Assembly: GCA_027604505.1 (NCBI GenBank)
Contig: JADIIX010000014.1
Coordinates: 5,563-69,562 of the forward strand
DNA from: Gonapodya sp. JEL0774
Lineage: Eukaryota > Monoblepharomycota > Monoblepharidomycetes > Monoblepharidales > Gonapodyaceae
Direction of reading: 5' to 3'
DNA length: 64,000 nt
Part shown: in pieces, positions 33,920 through 45,395 of the stretch
Layout: every line of letters starts with the position of its first letter
Numbering within the stretch: position 1 is the stretch's first letter
Notes under the pieces: model-generated
Databases searched by the model: none
Told to the model about the DNA's origin: nothing
The model's input: the letters and a program-made list of their open reading frames with translations, nothing else
Translations under genes and position numbers: made by a program

Positions 33920-36900
33920 ATGGAGCCTTCGTATGAGACATCCTTTCAAACGCAAGTCGGAACGGCTTTACACTCTCAATTTCCACAATCCATGCAGTCA
34001 TCCCAGTCCTCGGTCCGCTCTGATGGAAAACAGCTATCGCCAGTCGCCCCAAGCACGCATTTCCTTGCGCTTCCCTTATCTGATACTCAGTGCGGCACTC
34101 TCTCACAGCAGCCGTTCCCTACAACCGCTGCCTCGAACTCGGCACTTGTATACAGGCCTCCCTTGGGTAATTCCATAGACCACAACAAACTGTCGTCACC
34201 CGTAATCCCCACACCGCGCACCCCCCGGTTGCCCAACTCCCAGCGCGACAATATTCTACCCCGCCACTCCACGTCTCAGATGTCGGCTTCTCCGTGCTCA
34301 CCCACTCCTCGCGCCAGCACCCCACCCATGTCTTCCGGTCCCAACACTCATTCCTCATCCCCTTCTACTTTTTCAAATAGTGACTCGTCGGAAATAATTG
34401 ATCCACCACCATCCACATCTTCAAAGCGTCGTGCCACCTCCCCTCCACCGTCTCCAAGCCGACTTTCCGCAAAGGAAACGTTTGCTTCCTCCCGCTCAAA
34501 TCGCACTAATACGCGCCGCGGCCACCCGACAAAGCGCCGTTCCATTGACCGAGAGAATCCGCACCCACATGCAACCCTCCCCTCCTCCCCCGCGTCGTCC
34601 TCTGATATTATCATTGCAGACGAACTCATAGAGGATGATATCATCGACGTCCAATCTAGCCCTATTTGCAAAAGTCACGGAAGAGGTTGTTCGATCAACG
34701 CGAGCTGCGGAATATCGGAAGTCTCTCGGCTGCCGGGAATGACTGACCCATTGCGTGACTTGAGTTTTGGCTTGGGTGAAGAGGTACGTACCCAGAGCTC
34801 GGCGAGGGCACCACCTCCCAAAAGTTGGGTTGTATTTTGTGCGAGTGGTGGACGAAATGCTGTCTGGATATCACAACCTCGTGGATGAACTGTTCGTCGC
34901 GATTTCCCACCCGAGCACTCTCTTCTCCATTATTAACATCCCTGAACTGGCCTCCTAGTATGAGCCCCGAACCTTCTCGCTCTCACAACTCGGTGCGCGC
35001 ATCGGACACCCCTCCGCATCTCCTCAGCCTTTCTCTCGAGCACCTACCCCTTCCCCATTGTCTCCAGCCGCCGCACAAATGGGTCTGCAGACATCCCCAT
35101 CAACGAATCGCAGATTTACTCGAGGTTCTCGAGTCAAGGGACCGAGACCAATGAGGGGCAGCGATCAAACTCCCGTGGAGAGTGGGCGGTTCGCTTATTC
35201 TTCCGGCGCATCGGGCTCGAGATATAATGCGGAGCGGTCGGTTGTCGCAAAGGGCGGGTCTCCAGCTGAAGGGGGCTCGGCGAACGGGTCAGACCCAGTA
35301 TGGTATCCACCGGTTGTGGAAATGGACCCGCAAAAGCTGCGTGACGCATCAGTTGCGTCTGCTTCCAATAAAGCTTCGGTTTCAACCCACGAACGGTCAA
35401 CTGTCACTGTTTCCGATACATTCGACACTGGGCTTTCGCCCGATGAAGGCTCTGATGTGAGCTGGTTCACGGCAGAGTCCGCTCCTTCCATTCCAGCATC
35501 CCCTAGGCGGAATGATAATGCGTCACCTGCACTTTCACCTGATGCACATCAGCTCGCTCTGCTTGACGGAGCCAGAGTCTCCGCAGTAGCGACAAGTGGA
35601 GTTTCGGGCAGTGCGCCGGCAGAGAATCCAGTTGTTGTACTTGATTCAGATGATGACGACGACCATAGTGTGGGTGAACGAGAGTGGGCATTGCGAGAAA
35701 TGAGCGATGCTGCGGTCTTTCCTGCCAGTCAGCCACCTGCCTACGATTTCAGTAAGTTTAAACTGAGATGTTCTTACGCTTGTGTTGGATCACAACCTTA
35801 TTGTTGGTTGGTATTGTTGCGGTAACTCCCCCTCTGAATGTGGTTCAAACAAGATCACGAAATAGGAGGAGCCTCAATGCCTCCACCACCAACTTACAAC
35901 GAGGACCAGGCGAGGCTGCGGGCCCAGAGAGAGGAAGACTGGAGGCAAATGGGAGAGATGGGGACGCGTGAGTTTACAAATACGATGATGACGGACGGGA
36001 TTTCACAATGTTTTTATTAATGCGACTGCTTCGTCACCTCTGCATTCGATGTGTTTGGGTCGGCCACTTCCTTTCCGAAATTCATTCCCGCACCAGGCAT
36101 GCTCCGGGATTACGGCATTCCTACCGGCTCCCGAGTAACCCAACAGAACGATCGTCGTCCCGTGCCCTCAGCGACAGCACATGTGCAGCTTGCTTCTGTG
36201 TCTTCTCTGGTGGCGGGCGAGTCTGCAATTGGGGCTCGCACACCTTTGCCTGGGTCTCCTAGAAGTCCCTTTACTTTTCGAAACCCGATGCCGGGGACCC
36301 CCACCCGTCGCAATGAGGTCGTAGTTCCTTCGATATCTTCTTCGGCACCACGGTCGTCAAATCCGGCTGTCGTTGAGAGCTCCCATTCCTCCAAGAGCTC
36401 TGTGCCTGTACCTCCACCTTCGTCGTCAGTGCCTGTTGCGGTCCAGCTCACTCCCAACCAGAAACGTATTATTGACTTGGCTACAGCGGGGAAAAATGTC
36501 TTTTTCACGGGAAGTGCTGGATGTGGGAAAAGTTACGCTATGAAGGAGTGCGTGGATATCTTGAGGAAGCAAGGGAAACAAGTTGTCGTGACGGCAGTGA
36601 GCTCTCAATTTCGTTTTTCACTGATGCCATTCTAAAATAGTGGACACATTCCGTTTTTGCTTGCGCCTCTTAGTCAACCGGAATCGCCGCGACTCAAGTG
36701 AGTCCCCGACTTCCGTTCATTGCAGTAGTGTCAAGTGTTGAATACTTGATTATTTCCGACACTCGGCCACTGTGTTTCGCGAGTAGATCAACGGTCGGAC
36801 GCTTCATTCTTTCGCAGGAATCGCACCAGGCTTGTGAGTCGTTGACTACAGTTTTTGTTCGATGGCATTTGACACCACTATTTCGTCCAGCGTATCGAAA

Positions 36901-39308
36901 GAGGTGTGTTGCGTACCATGCCATATCCCGGATTCACGCTTGTCAACTTTCCCTTTTCGTCGCTCAGGAGAGAAAGTTCCGCATCCTGAAGAAACCGGAT
37001 AAAGTGAAGAATTGGACTTCTACTGATGTGCTGTTCATCGATGGTGAGCACAGCAACTACAGTGACATCTTAATGAAAGCCCAAATATCATTATGAACTC
37101 CTCTTTCATTGTCTTGTACTTTTATTCAGAAATCTCAATGGTCTCCGACGACTTGTTTACGACGCTGGACTTCCTTGCCCGCGCTGTCAGAGGGTGGGGT
37201 CCAGGTCGGGAGGAGAACCAACACAAACCATTCGGTGGAATGCAGCTGATGGTCTCTGGTGACTTTTTTCAGGTACACATAGTTGAGCGTCTTCGAACGC
37301 TACAATGAAAGTTCTAAACAGTAGTGTTGTCACAGCTTCCGCCTGTCCCTACTAACCCATTCTGTCCACAATGCGGATATGAACATGTTAAACGGACTTT
37401 TGCTCCCATTGACAATCAGCACCCCTCTTTACCATCGGGGACCTCGGCGAGTTCTCGGGTGGATAGCAAAAGGGGTTGGTTCAGCTGCCACAATCCAAAG
37501 TGTCCACCTATGAAGAATACCGGAAACCCCTTGGTCTTCTTCCACAGCACAGGTGCGTCTGTGTTTCTTTAACATCGAGCTGTACCTGTCCAGTGTGATT
37601 AAAGTGAGCTCTCCGCAAATTATTTCTACCATTAAACTCCAGATTATGCATTTGCGAGCGAAGCGTGGGAAAATGCAAATTTTGAGGTTGTGCTCCTAGA
37701 GAAAGTATTTCGACAGACCAACGAGACTTTCATCGATGTGAGGCTGTCCGTTTTCATTTCTAAATTTCTCCAGCTTCATCGTCAATTTTTTGTGTACCAG
37801 GCACTCAATGACTTCCGCATCGGCCGCAAGAGCGCCTTGGCGATTGGTATCATGAATGCTTGTCGAAATGAACCCCGTCAAGATGACGAAATTATCCCCA
37901 CCAAATTGTATCCACTGAAGAAAGAAGTCACTGGTGAGAATCAGATTCACTACGCCAAGCTCATAGGGGAGGAGAAAGCATATCGTGCGAATGATTGGAG
38001 TGCGGGTGAATTTGTGACACCGATGACACACAAGCACGTGGAACGTCTAGATGCGGTGCGTTTTCATTATAGAGATCTCACGGTGTATTGAAACTGTCAT
38101 TAAGTATTTTGGTCGATCTCAGGACTTGCAATGCGAGAAAGATTTGAGGCTGAAGGTTGGAACCCAGGTAAGTGCTGCGTTCAGGTCGGTTTCGAATGAG
38201 AAAGTGAATCGCTTTACGGACCGCAGGTCATTCTTCTAGTCAATCTTTCTGTCGAGAGCGGCCTTGTCAATGGCTCCCGTGGTGTCGTCGTGGGTTTCGA
38301 GTATCTCCCAATCCACGATCCTCAAGTTACATCTATGACCAACCGTGCTCGAGAAGACCACGATCGACTGGTTCAATTACACCGCGCTGATCCGAAGAAG
38401 CTAATTCCCGGTTGGAATTGGATTCCGGTGGTCGTCTTTGCGTCCACTGGCGTTCCTCGGCCAGTGCACTTTCACGACTTTGAGATCGAAGTGGGCATAG
38501 GGAATCATTTATGGCGTCAGCAACTTCCTCTGAAGCATGCCTGGGCCCTGACTGTACATAAATCCCAGGGCATGTCCCTGGACAGGGTGCAAATGGATCT
38601 GTCGGGATGCTTCGCTCCAGGTCAGGCATATGTGAGTCGCCGTGAAGAGTATTTATTTTTTAAAATCATTTTTAGAATTTTGAATGATTGCTGGGCTTAA
38701 ACGTGAAAGGTTGCGCTGTCACGGGCACGTTCTTTGGAAGGACTTTTCCTGAAAGGGTTTGACCCGTCGAGAATATGGGTGAGTGGGGTATCCGCGGTCC
38801 TTTAATTGAAGTGGGTTCTGATCAGTGTCGAGGTCAAAGGCACATGAAGATGTCCTGAAGTTCCACGAAGAGTTGTTGAGAAAAGTCCCTGCCGCCTTCC
38901 GTGAATCGACTCAACAAGAAGACAATGCACCTACCAACAATCCCGCTCTCCAATCGTTGGAGAGGGTCGGCCAAGTTGCAGTCTCTGTGGTCCCCTCAAC
39001 TAGTGGGAGTTCGCAATCAGGAGACCCCTCCTCAGCTGTGACTTTGATTGCTCGTCCCTCCCAGGGGGAATCTGACTGGAAGACGGCTTTGAAGCGTGCG
39101 GCAGAAATGTGGTGGGTCTCAGAGGGAAGCAACATATTTTCAGGTGGACGTCGAGCAGACGAGGGCAGACGTGTTGCCGCTGGGCGAGAAACATTCCTAG
39201 GTGCGTTGGCAAACCCCATCTTTGTTTACGTTCTTTATCTTAGTATTTTTCACCGCGTATTCAGCTTTTGCTCGGAAAGAGTTTGACGAGTTTATTGAGC
39301 CAACCTGA
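33920..39308 (+). CDS. PIF1: PIF1-family DNA helicase with long disordered N-terminus and Cys-cluster insertion
   Basis: Seventeen exons join in phase to about 1354 aa: 33920-34783, 34959-35751, 35854-35967, 36097-36596, 36674-36697, 36787-36833, 36891-36903, 36968-37043, 37130-37272, 37336-37552, 37643-37737, 37801-38055, 38123-38167, 38227-38631, 38710-38778, 38840-39200 and 39265-39308. SF1B helicase motifs in order: Walker A GSAGCGKS (about residue 732), STGIAATQ, TLHSFAGIAPG, Walker B LFIDEISM, GDFFQLPPV, EKVFRQTNETF, GSRGVVVGFE, TVHKSQGMSLD and VALSRARSLEGLFL, then AHEDVLKFHEELL. About 720 N-terminal residues are Ser/Pro-rich and look disordered. Between LPPV and DYAFASEAW an extra segment of about 70 residues carries Cys868, 871, 909 and 914. 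PIF1 enzymes unwind 5'-3' in nuclear or mitochondrial DNA maintenance; this may be a lineage-specific paralogue. Confidence 0.92.
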
Positions 39309-39475
39309 GATCCTCCGCGTTCAGAAGCAGAACTGCATATTGTTTTGTAAATACAACATGCCTCGTGCTGTCGCATGAACTGTTCACTTAATCTGGCGTA
39401 TCTTCACTGACTTTTCTGGATACACATCTTGAATGAGCTCTGAAAATGTCAAGAATATGCATCAAAACACTCCAT

Positions 39476-40528
39476 ATGGAGTTCGGCCCGATCGATCCGA
39501 GATCCGGCATGCCAACATTTGAATTTCAAAAGCAACACCTAGTGATCGGCCCAGCCAATGGCGTGAAGCACACTGCTACGTGGTGAGAGTTTGTCAGAGT
39601 CTGTCTTGGTTGGTGCTTTTAATCTTTCTATTCCAAGCTTTATCCTGCATGGTTATGGTGATGATGCGGAAGGCTGGGAGCATCTTGGAACAAAAGCGGT
39701 ACATGTACACGTTTCTCGATGATCGCTCATTCCAGTCACGAAAGCGAGTGTTCCCAGTTACCGCTGATGCCTTACACCAAGTTCGTTTTTCCCAACGCCA
39801 ACCAAGAATCATGGTACGATTTCAGTATGGGAATGGACAGTGATATTGCTCATACAACTCTCATGATTGCACGAGACACAATTGTGGACTTGATTGAGCA
39901 GGTTAGCTTCCGAACTCTGTCTCGGCGTACACAGTGAACACAACCTGGAATCCTTCCATTTTCTAATATTTATCCTTGACAGGAAATCTCGTCGGGTATT
40001 CCAAGCGAGCGCATTTTGTTGGGAGGCTTTTCGCAAGGGGGAGCAGGTGAAGTGAAGGTTTCACTGGCAATCTTAACATTCGAGACCTGAACCTCCTTGA
40101 CTCCTATTTGGGCAGTGTCTCTAATTGTATCCACTACTGCGCCACCTCACATCAAGCTTGCAGCTGTTCTTCCAGTGGCGACTTTTCTCCCACTTTCAAC
40201 TCCCGACATGCAACAGAACTCCGACACATCAGATAAACCTTTGAAGGCGGCACTACCGTACCGTACTCCGTTGCATCATTATCTCACCGATACGAACACT
40301 GAGACTGTACACTTGTGGCTACACGGTGAAGCTGACACTATGGCACCGATTGATGCCGCTGCGAAAGACTGCCAAAAGCTCGTGGATCTTGGATTCAAGC
40401 GTGCATTCATGGTTCGTTACAGGGGCGTAGGACATTGGACGTCCGAACGAATGGTTGCGAACATGATTCAGTTTATCGTTAAGATGCTTCCTCCTTCGGA
40501 GGAGGTGAAAGACACGACTGATTTATGA
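39476..40528 (+). CDS. Acyl-protein thioesterase / phospholipase-carboxylesterase family hydrolase
   Basis: Exons 39476-39582, 39638-39698, 39758-39901, 39983-40046 and 40116-40528 join in phase to 262 aa. Alpha/beta-hydrolase: FILHGYGDDAEGW (oxyanion HG), YTKFVFPNANQESWYDF (the family WYD), ILLGGFSQGGAVSL with the nucleophile Ser in GFSQGG, LHGEADTMAPIDAA with the catalytic Asp, and VRYRGVGHW with the catalytic His. Family members remove S-palmitoyl groups from proteins or hydrolyse lysophospholipids in the cytosol. It starts about 170 bp after the helicase stop on the same strand. The chosen ATG gives MEFGPIDPRSGMP; there is no signal peptide. Compared with canonical APT1 (around 230 aa) the C-terminus is slightly longer (MLPPSEEVKDTTDL). 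Confidence 0.92.
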
Positions 40529-40875
40529 ATTACTGTTCACCGCTGTAAGCTACAAGCAGCATGTGAGGTATGGAGTTCACAATTCAATGTTTAGTTGACC
40601 GATGTCCTCAGGAATCAGTGTCAATAACGATCAGGCGAGCCACAAGCTCTTTTCGCTTGGCTTTCACGTTGATCTATTATTCTCTTTTGCGCACTAACCT
40701 TTCCGGCTGAGTACGGGGCAAAGTATAAGAACAAAGATACAGAGCCCTCGTGTGCATAACGACCGAGCAGATTGACACTATACAGCAGAGATCTGGAGAT
40801 TGACGTGTTTTGAGCACGCGCCCGACCTTGGAATGAAGAGCTTCACATCATGAATTGTTGCCAAAAGAGGCCAAA

Positions 40876-41764
40876 ATGTTTCCAAGCACTCTGTTTGCTT
40901 GGAGCGATCGAGATACGGCGAGTGCACTTGCGGCGGACGAAGCCCTCTTGGATGAGATGATTAAATATGTAATGTATCAAGTCACTGCAGCTGTAGACCA
41001 TCCAAAGGACTGGTTTCTAGGTGTGTTTTTCTATTGAAGCTCCTCCCGCGTATTCTTGATGATTGGACCTTCATAGGTGAAAGCTGGAATCAGGGGGAGG
41101 ATGTCGCGGGAGGATTTCTCGTTTTCTTGGACTATGTTTGCGCCTTTACACCGAAGCGAGCCCAGACCGTCCAGGCCCCATTAATCATCCGGAAACGTGC
41201 TGACCAATGGTACTCCGAACTGTCTTCTGACCACATCCCACACAAACGAGCCTCTCAACAAGAAATTACCGCACCATCGCTGTTGTGCGGGCATCCGTTG
41301 AGCTTTGTATTCGCAACGGGCTGATGCCTTCGAATGCTGCTGCTGTGCAAGGGCTAACAGGCTACAAACGCTCCATGGAAGAATTAGAAAGCACGCTCAG
41401 TATACACAACAACAATCATGGTTCCCATCATAACAATGGATCGGCGTGTGGTTGTTCTATTCCAGTGCGGTGTTCAGGCTGTTTGCGAAAGTTCGGTGAA
41501 GTTACGGCGAAGAGGTATGTGTCAGAACTCTTACTTGTTTCTGGAAGAATTGCACCGACCGTTGCTGGTGGACGTTTTTAGATGTAGTCGGTGTCAAATC
41601 GCCCGTTATTGCGCTCCTGAATGGTGGGATTTGTTGCTCATCTGATGTTGTTCAGTGTTCCGTATGGCTCACCACAAATTTTGTTGTCTCGCCATGATGC
41701 CAGTCAAAAGTCCCATTGGAGTTCTCACAAAGAGTTTTGTCGTCCCCTTCCCGCGCTCACATAG
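40876..41764 (+). CDS. MYND-type zinc finger protein
   Basis: Exons 40876-41020, 41077-41221, about 41263-41514, 41582-41623 and 41704-41764 give 214 aa in phase. The MYND finger is C-terminal and spread over three exons: CSGCLRKFGEV, then CSRCQIARYCAPEC, then SHWSSHKEFCRPLPALT and stop, giving the full CxxC...CxxC...YCxxxC...HxxxC ligand set. MYND domains mediate protein-protein contacts, often in chromatin or signalling. The N-terminal 160 residues (AADEALLDEMIKYVMYQVT, ASVELCIRNGLMPSNAAAVQ) have no named domain. The intron at 41222-41262 would be only 41 nt, shorter than any other here, so that junction may be wrong. The ATG at 40876 is the first in the open frame. Confidence 0.8.
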
Positions 41765-42014
41765 CGGGAGATTTGCATGAAGTGTCGAATATCTGAGCAG
41801 GGGCGACATGTAAATTGGCACTTCTGGTGGGAAACTCGAAATCTCGTCTCCCCTGGTGTAAATAAAAGGAGATTTCCATTGGAGTACTAACATCTCTTTG
41901 TGGATGCTCATTATTGACGGCGAGGTGTGGGACCACCTAGAGGAAACGGCAGACACAAATAATTATCGGCCCACTCAAGCCGAACATCCCCTTTCTCTTT
42001 CAAAACTCGCAGTG

Positions 42015-43908
42015 ATGACAAACCTCGTAAGGACTGGTATTCGCTTAGTGAACAAGTCATCTGGGTGAGCTCTCGGACAGATGATGATCCCCTCCAAAAG
42101 CACGCTGAAACGGTGTCTGTATTCCCGTCCAGCAAAGGCCGAATCTGCTTCATATCCGGGTGATTATTACACTGGTCGATTGATTCGGCACTCGTGCTAC
42201 TTGATTGCCGCTTCCTTGCGTCGGATTTTCAGCGCGGCTCAAGGAATCGGAGCGGCTGCTGCCCGGGCATTCGCACGGGAAGGAGCTCGAGTCGTTATTT
42301 CCGATCTCTCCTCGAAGCAAAAACAAGCTAGCGAATTAGTTTCGGAACTTCACTCTATCGGGTCCCCGGATGCGTTTTTTGTCGCGCTTGGTTGGTGCAA
42401 ATTTGAACTGCCGGGTAGTGAGATAAGTTGCTTCATCAATTTGGTTCCATGATTGTCAGACGTGACAGATGAAAGCCAATGGGAATCAGCCTACTCTGAA
42501 ATTGAGACGAAATTCGGGAGTGGAATCGATGTGCTCGTGAGTTACAAACTCATCCCGTTGGAATAACTCGTGATGCCCAATTTTACCTGCTGTGGTGCGC
42601 CGCAGGTCAACAACGCTGGTAAAAAACGCAATTATCACGTTCGAGCGCGCCGGTGATTCACGACAATCTATTGCAGGTGTTTTTTACCACGAGGGAAAGC
42701 TTGAAGATATCCCCCTGGAACAATTCCGCTTCACGCAGAAAGTCAACGTGGAAGGAGTATTCCTCGGTGAGTCATCTCAAAAGACCTGCTCTCTCGTACT
42801 TGAGAATGCATTTTCCCTATCTTTTGTAGGAACCAAGCACGGCATTAAGTCAAGTCTGTAATTTCTGGATATTCTGGTTGTCTGACTTGTGATGATGAAC
42901 TCTCCATTTCGGTTGGTACAGTGAGGAAAAACCCTGCCCCGGAGAGCAAGAGCATCATTAATCTGTCTAGTGTCGGTGGGTCCCTTGTTCGAGTGGTCAC
43001 TACCTTTCCGATGTTGACATATTTCTGGCGATTTAATTACAGCCGGTCTGGCTGGATCTCCTGGGTATCCTGCTTGTGAGTTGTAATCGTCTCAAAATGA
43101 ACTTTGTCAGGTTTAAAATTCCAAACCTTTGTTCCATTTCGTGACCAGACCACGCCTCGAAAGGTTTGCACGAGCTTTCAGTACCACAAAGCCAGATGGG
43201 TTGAGCACATGTCGTCTCCGCAAATTAGGTGCCGTCCGCCTCTTCACCAAATCTTCCGCCCTCTACTGCGCTACCGAAAAGCTCAACAGTACGCAGTTTG
43301 ACTTCACTTGCGTCGTTGCTTTCATCAACCCCACACTTTCTATTCCATCCCAACCCGCCTTTGCAATCACTCTCCAGTTCGCGTCAACTCTGTCCACCCT
43401 GGCCTCATCGCCACACCTCTTTGGACCGACGGTCTTGGACGAACTCCGAGTGCGAGCACGTGGGGTGGCGCCGAAGGGATGAACGCCGTTTTTGCCGCTG
43501 TGAGTGGGAGGTAGTGGTGTGGGTGGGGTTGCCGAGGGGTACGGAAGATGTTTTTTTGACCCCCGTTGTCCAATCGTTTCGCGTGTCAAAGGGTACTCCT
43601 CTGGGTAGAGGTGGAGTCGCCGACGATGTTTCTGGCCCGCTCGTGTTTTTGGCGAGTGAAGGTGGGTTTTGCGAGTTCGTTTTGGATGGGTGTGGAAGAG
43701 CACGAAACCAACTCCGTTCCCGCCACTGTTTTTCTCGTGTTCTCCTTATGTCCCCCCACCCAGAGAGTGCCTTCATGACCGGTGAGTGTTTGCGTACTGC
43801 TTGGTCTTAGGTGCCGTGACACAAGAGTTGCACGTGTTCAATCCGATCTTGCCCTCGTGTCTTCCAGGTTCGGAGCTCGTTGTGGACGGTGGTTACACCG
43901 CCCAGTGA
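42015..43908 (+). CDS. Classical short-chain dehydrogenase/reductase, 15 exons
   Basis: Exons 42015-42064, 42133-42159, 42233-42390, 42460-42536, 42606-42618, 42677-42766, 42830-42853, 42922-42975, 43043-43075, 43149-43163, 43229-43288, 43378-43499, 43592-43661, 43764-43781 and 43868-43908 join in phase to 283 aa. Motifs: cofactor loop ISGAAQGIGAAAARAF (GxxxGxG), DVTDESQW, LVNNAGVFYHEGKLEDIPL (NNAG), catalytic Ser in IINLSSVAGLAGSPGYPA, the active-site YHASK on a 15-nt exon, SVHPGLIATPLW, and the C-terminal FMTGSELVVDGGYTAQ. NAD(P)-dependent oxidoreductase of the classical family, length as usual. The substrate is unknown. It is last in a plus-strand gene row; the following 1.5 kb is nearly empty. 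Confidence 0.92.
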
Positions 43909-45395
43909 TGATGGAGGAGTAACCGCCCGTTGGCGTTGGGGATGGTCGAGTGTGCTTGGACAATGGAAATCAAAAAAACTGTGCGGGTCATGTTGACGGG
44001 CGTGGGCCAACAAGTGATGAGAGAGCGATGGAAGAGTTGATATTTGAAAACCCATCCACTATGGTGTTGTCTGCATGATCACAAGTAATGAAACATGTAA
44101 TATGACATACTTGAGTATGGACAAGAGAAGTTCAAAAATGTGGGCAAACGGTGGGTCCGCGCGACGAATCACCAAAAATCAGGACAAAATGGTGGTGCAT
44201 TAGTGGCGCACAAGTCCACCCCACATTCCCAATCGATTGCACGGCTGCACCCTACAACGCACTTGCTCGAGAACCACACTATAGTGCTTTCGCAAATTTG
44301 ATTTGTTGTGCGGGCCAAGATGCACAAACCAAGACACCGGCGGCGTGTGTTCTTGAGTGTCGCCGGGTCAATGATTTGCTGCAACGTGTTACCGCAGAAC
44401 ACCCCCCCAAAAAAAGTCACAGAGAAGCAAAAAAGTGTGGCAGTAATGTGATCAAAAAATCCAATCAAAGGGATGAGGTCGAGCATGACACTGGGCCATT
44501 TGAGGGAGCGAAATGGCAAAAGTTGACCAGTAAGAGTGGCAAAAACCAAAAAAACAATGTGATGGGGAACGTACGATCTTCCAGGCCAAGGGTGTAAAGA
44601 GTGACTTGTTTGATATACAGCATTCACCAACTCGAGGGAAAACAGTTGAAGGCAAATGACTGGGTAAATCACATCCTACTTCGACTTGCAAGCCAAAAAC
44701 ATAGAGATACTGATTCTTGAAAGGAATGGGATGATTTGGAGGATCACTGGTTGTGTGTGTTGCTAGTAGAACTGGCCACGGTCAGCGACAGAGGGAGTAC
44801 ATAGGAGAACAGATCAGCCATTTCTTCAAGTGAACACGCAAGAGACGAAAATGCGGTCGTCACTGGGATCACCATGGTGAGAGCGGCGATTTTGAGCCGA
44901 CAAAAGATATGCCTCGTGTCGGAACACAACTACGGTCAGAGCATTCAGGATACTACTACGAATCCCTGTGAGATAAATCGACATTGTTTTTCGGATGTCC
45001 CTATCTGTAGATGTCATCTCTCCGTGTGTCTCGGACGGGGCAGTGGCCGTCCGTTTCTTGGAGGAAGTTGGCGGAAAGCCGGTAGAAAGTAGGCACTCAC
45101 CGTCACCAAAGATCCGAGCACAGGAAGCATCTGGCGTTCCATCTCCGCGCTAGACGCGGTGCAGAAACGCGCGCCGTCTTCAAGTTCCAAGTTCAGCGGA
45201 TTTTGAATGAATTCACATTGGCAAGAAGAAATCGCAAGTGTGGTTCATTGTGTGGCTTCGCCACTTCCATACCCAACTCTGCACCAGACTCAGAATGAGC
45301 TTTAATTGATATTCACCAACTTACCCGAACCCGTGCGAATTCCCACGTCGATTTTACACAAACCAGCTGCCGCAATTGCAGAAAAACAATCAGAA
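43909..45395. other. Sparse region, possible small minus-strand gene
   Basis: About 1.5 kb. Minus-strand reading at 44744-45150 (MERQMLPVLGSLVT, then a hydrophobic stretch near 44760-44870) might be a small membrane protein in two or three exons, but no family or consistent splicing was found. A hydrophobic minus-strand ORF at 44169-44672 has no support. The rest shows nothing, apart from serving as upstream region of the gene at 45396. Confidence 0.3.

Noticed and set aside
34087-34671. Long minus-strand ORFs opposite the PIF1 N-terminus
   Set aside because: Shadows of the Ser/Pro-rich coding strand; no motif, and the plus-strand reading is part of a phase-consistent gene.
38779-38839. One-base frameshift in the last part of the PIF1 gene
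   Set aside because: It appeared when the acceptor ATCAG was assumed. The AAG acceptor ending at 38839 gives a 61-nt intron and the conserved IWAHEDVLKFH in phase.
43076-43228. Loss of the SDR catalytic YxxxK
   Set aside because: It appeared when only acceptors at 43185 or 43196 were considered. The 15-nt exon 43149-43163 restores YHASK with normal introns.
43263-43822. Overlapping minus-strand ORFs opposite the SDR
   Set aside because: The plus-strand exons encode conserved SDR motifs; the antisense ORFs have no family signal.
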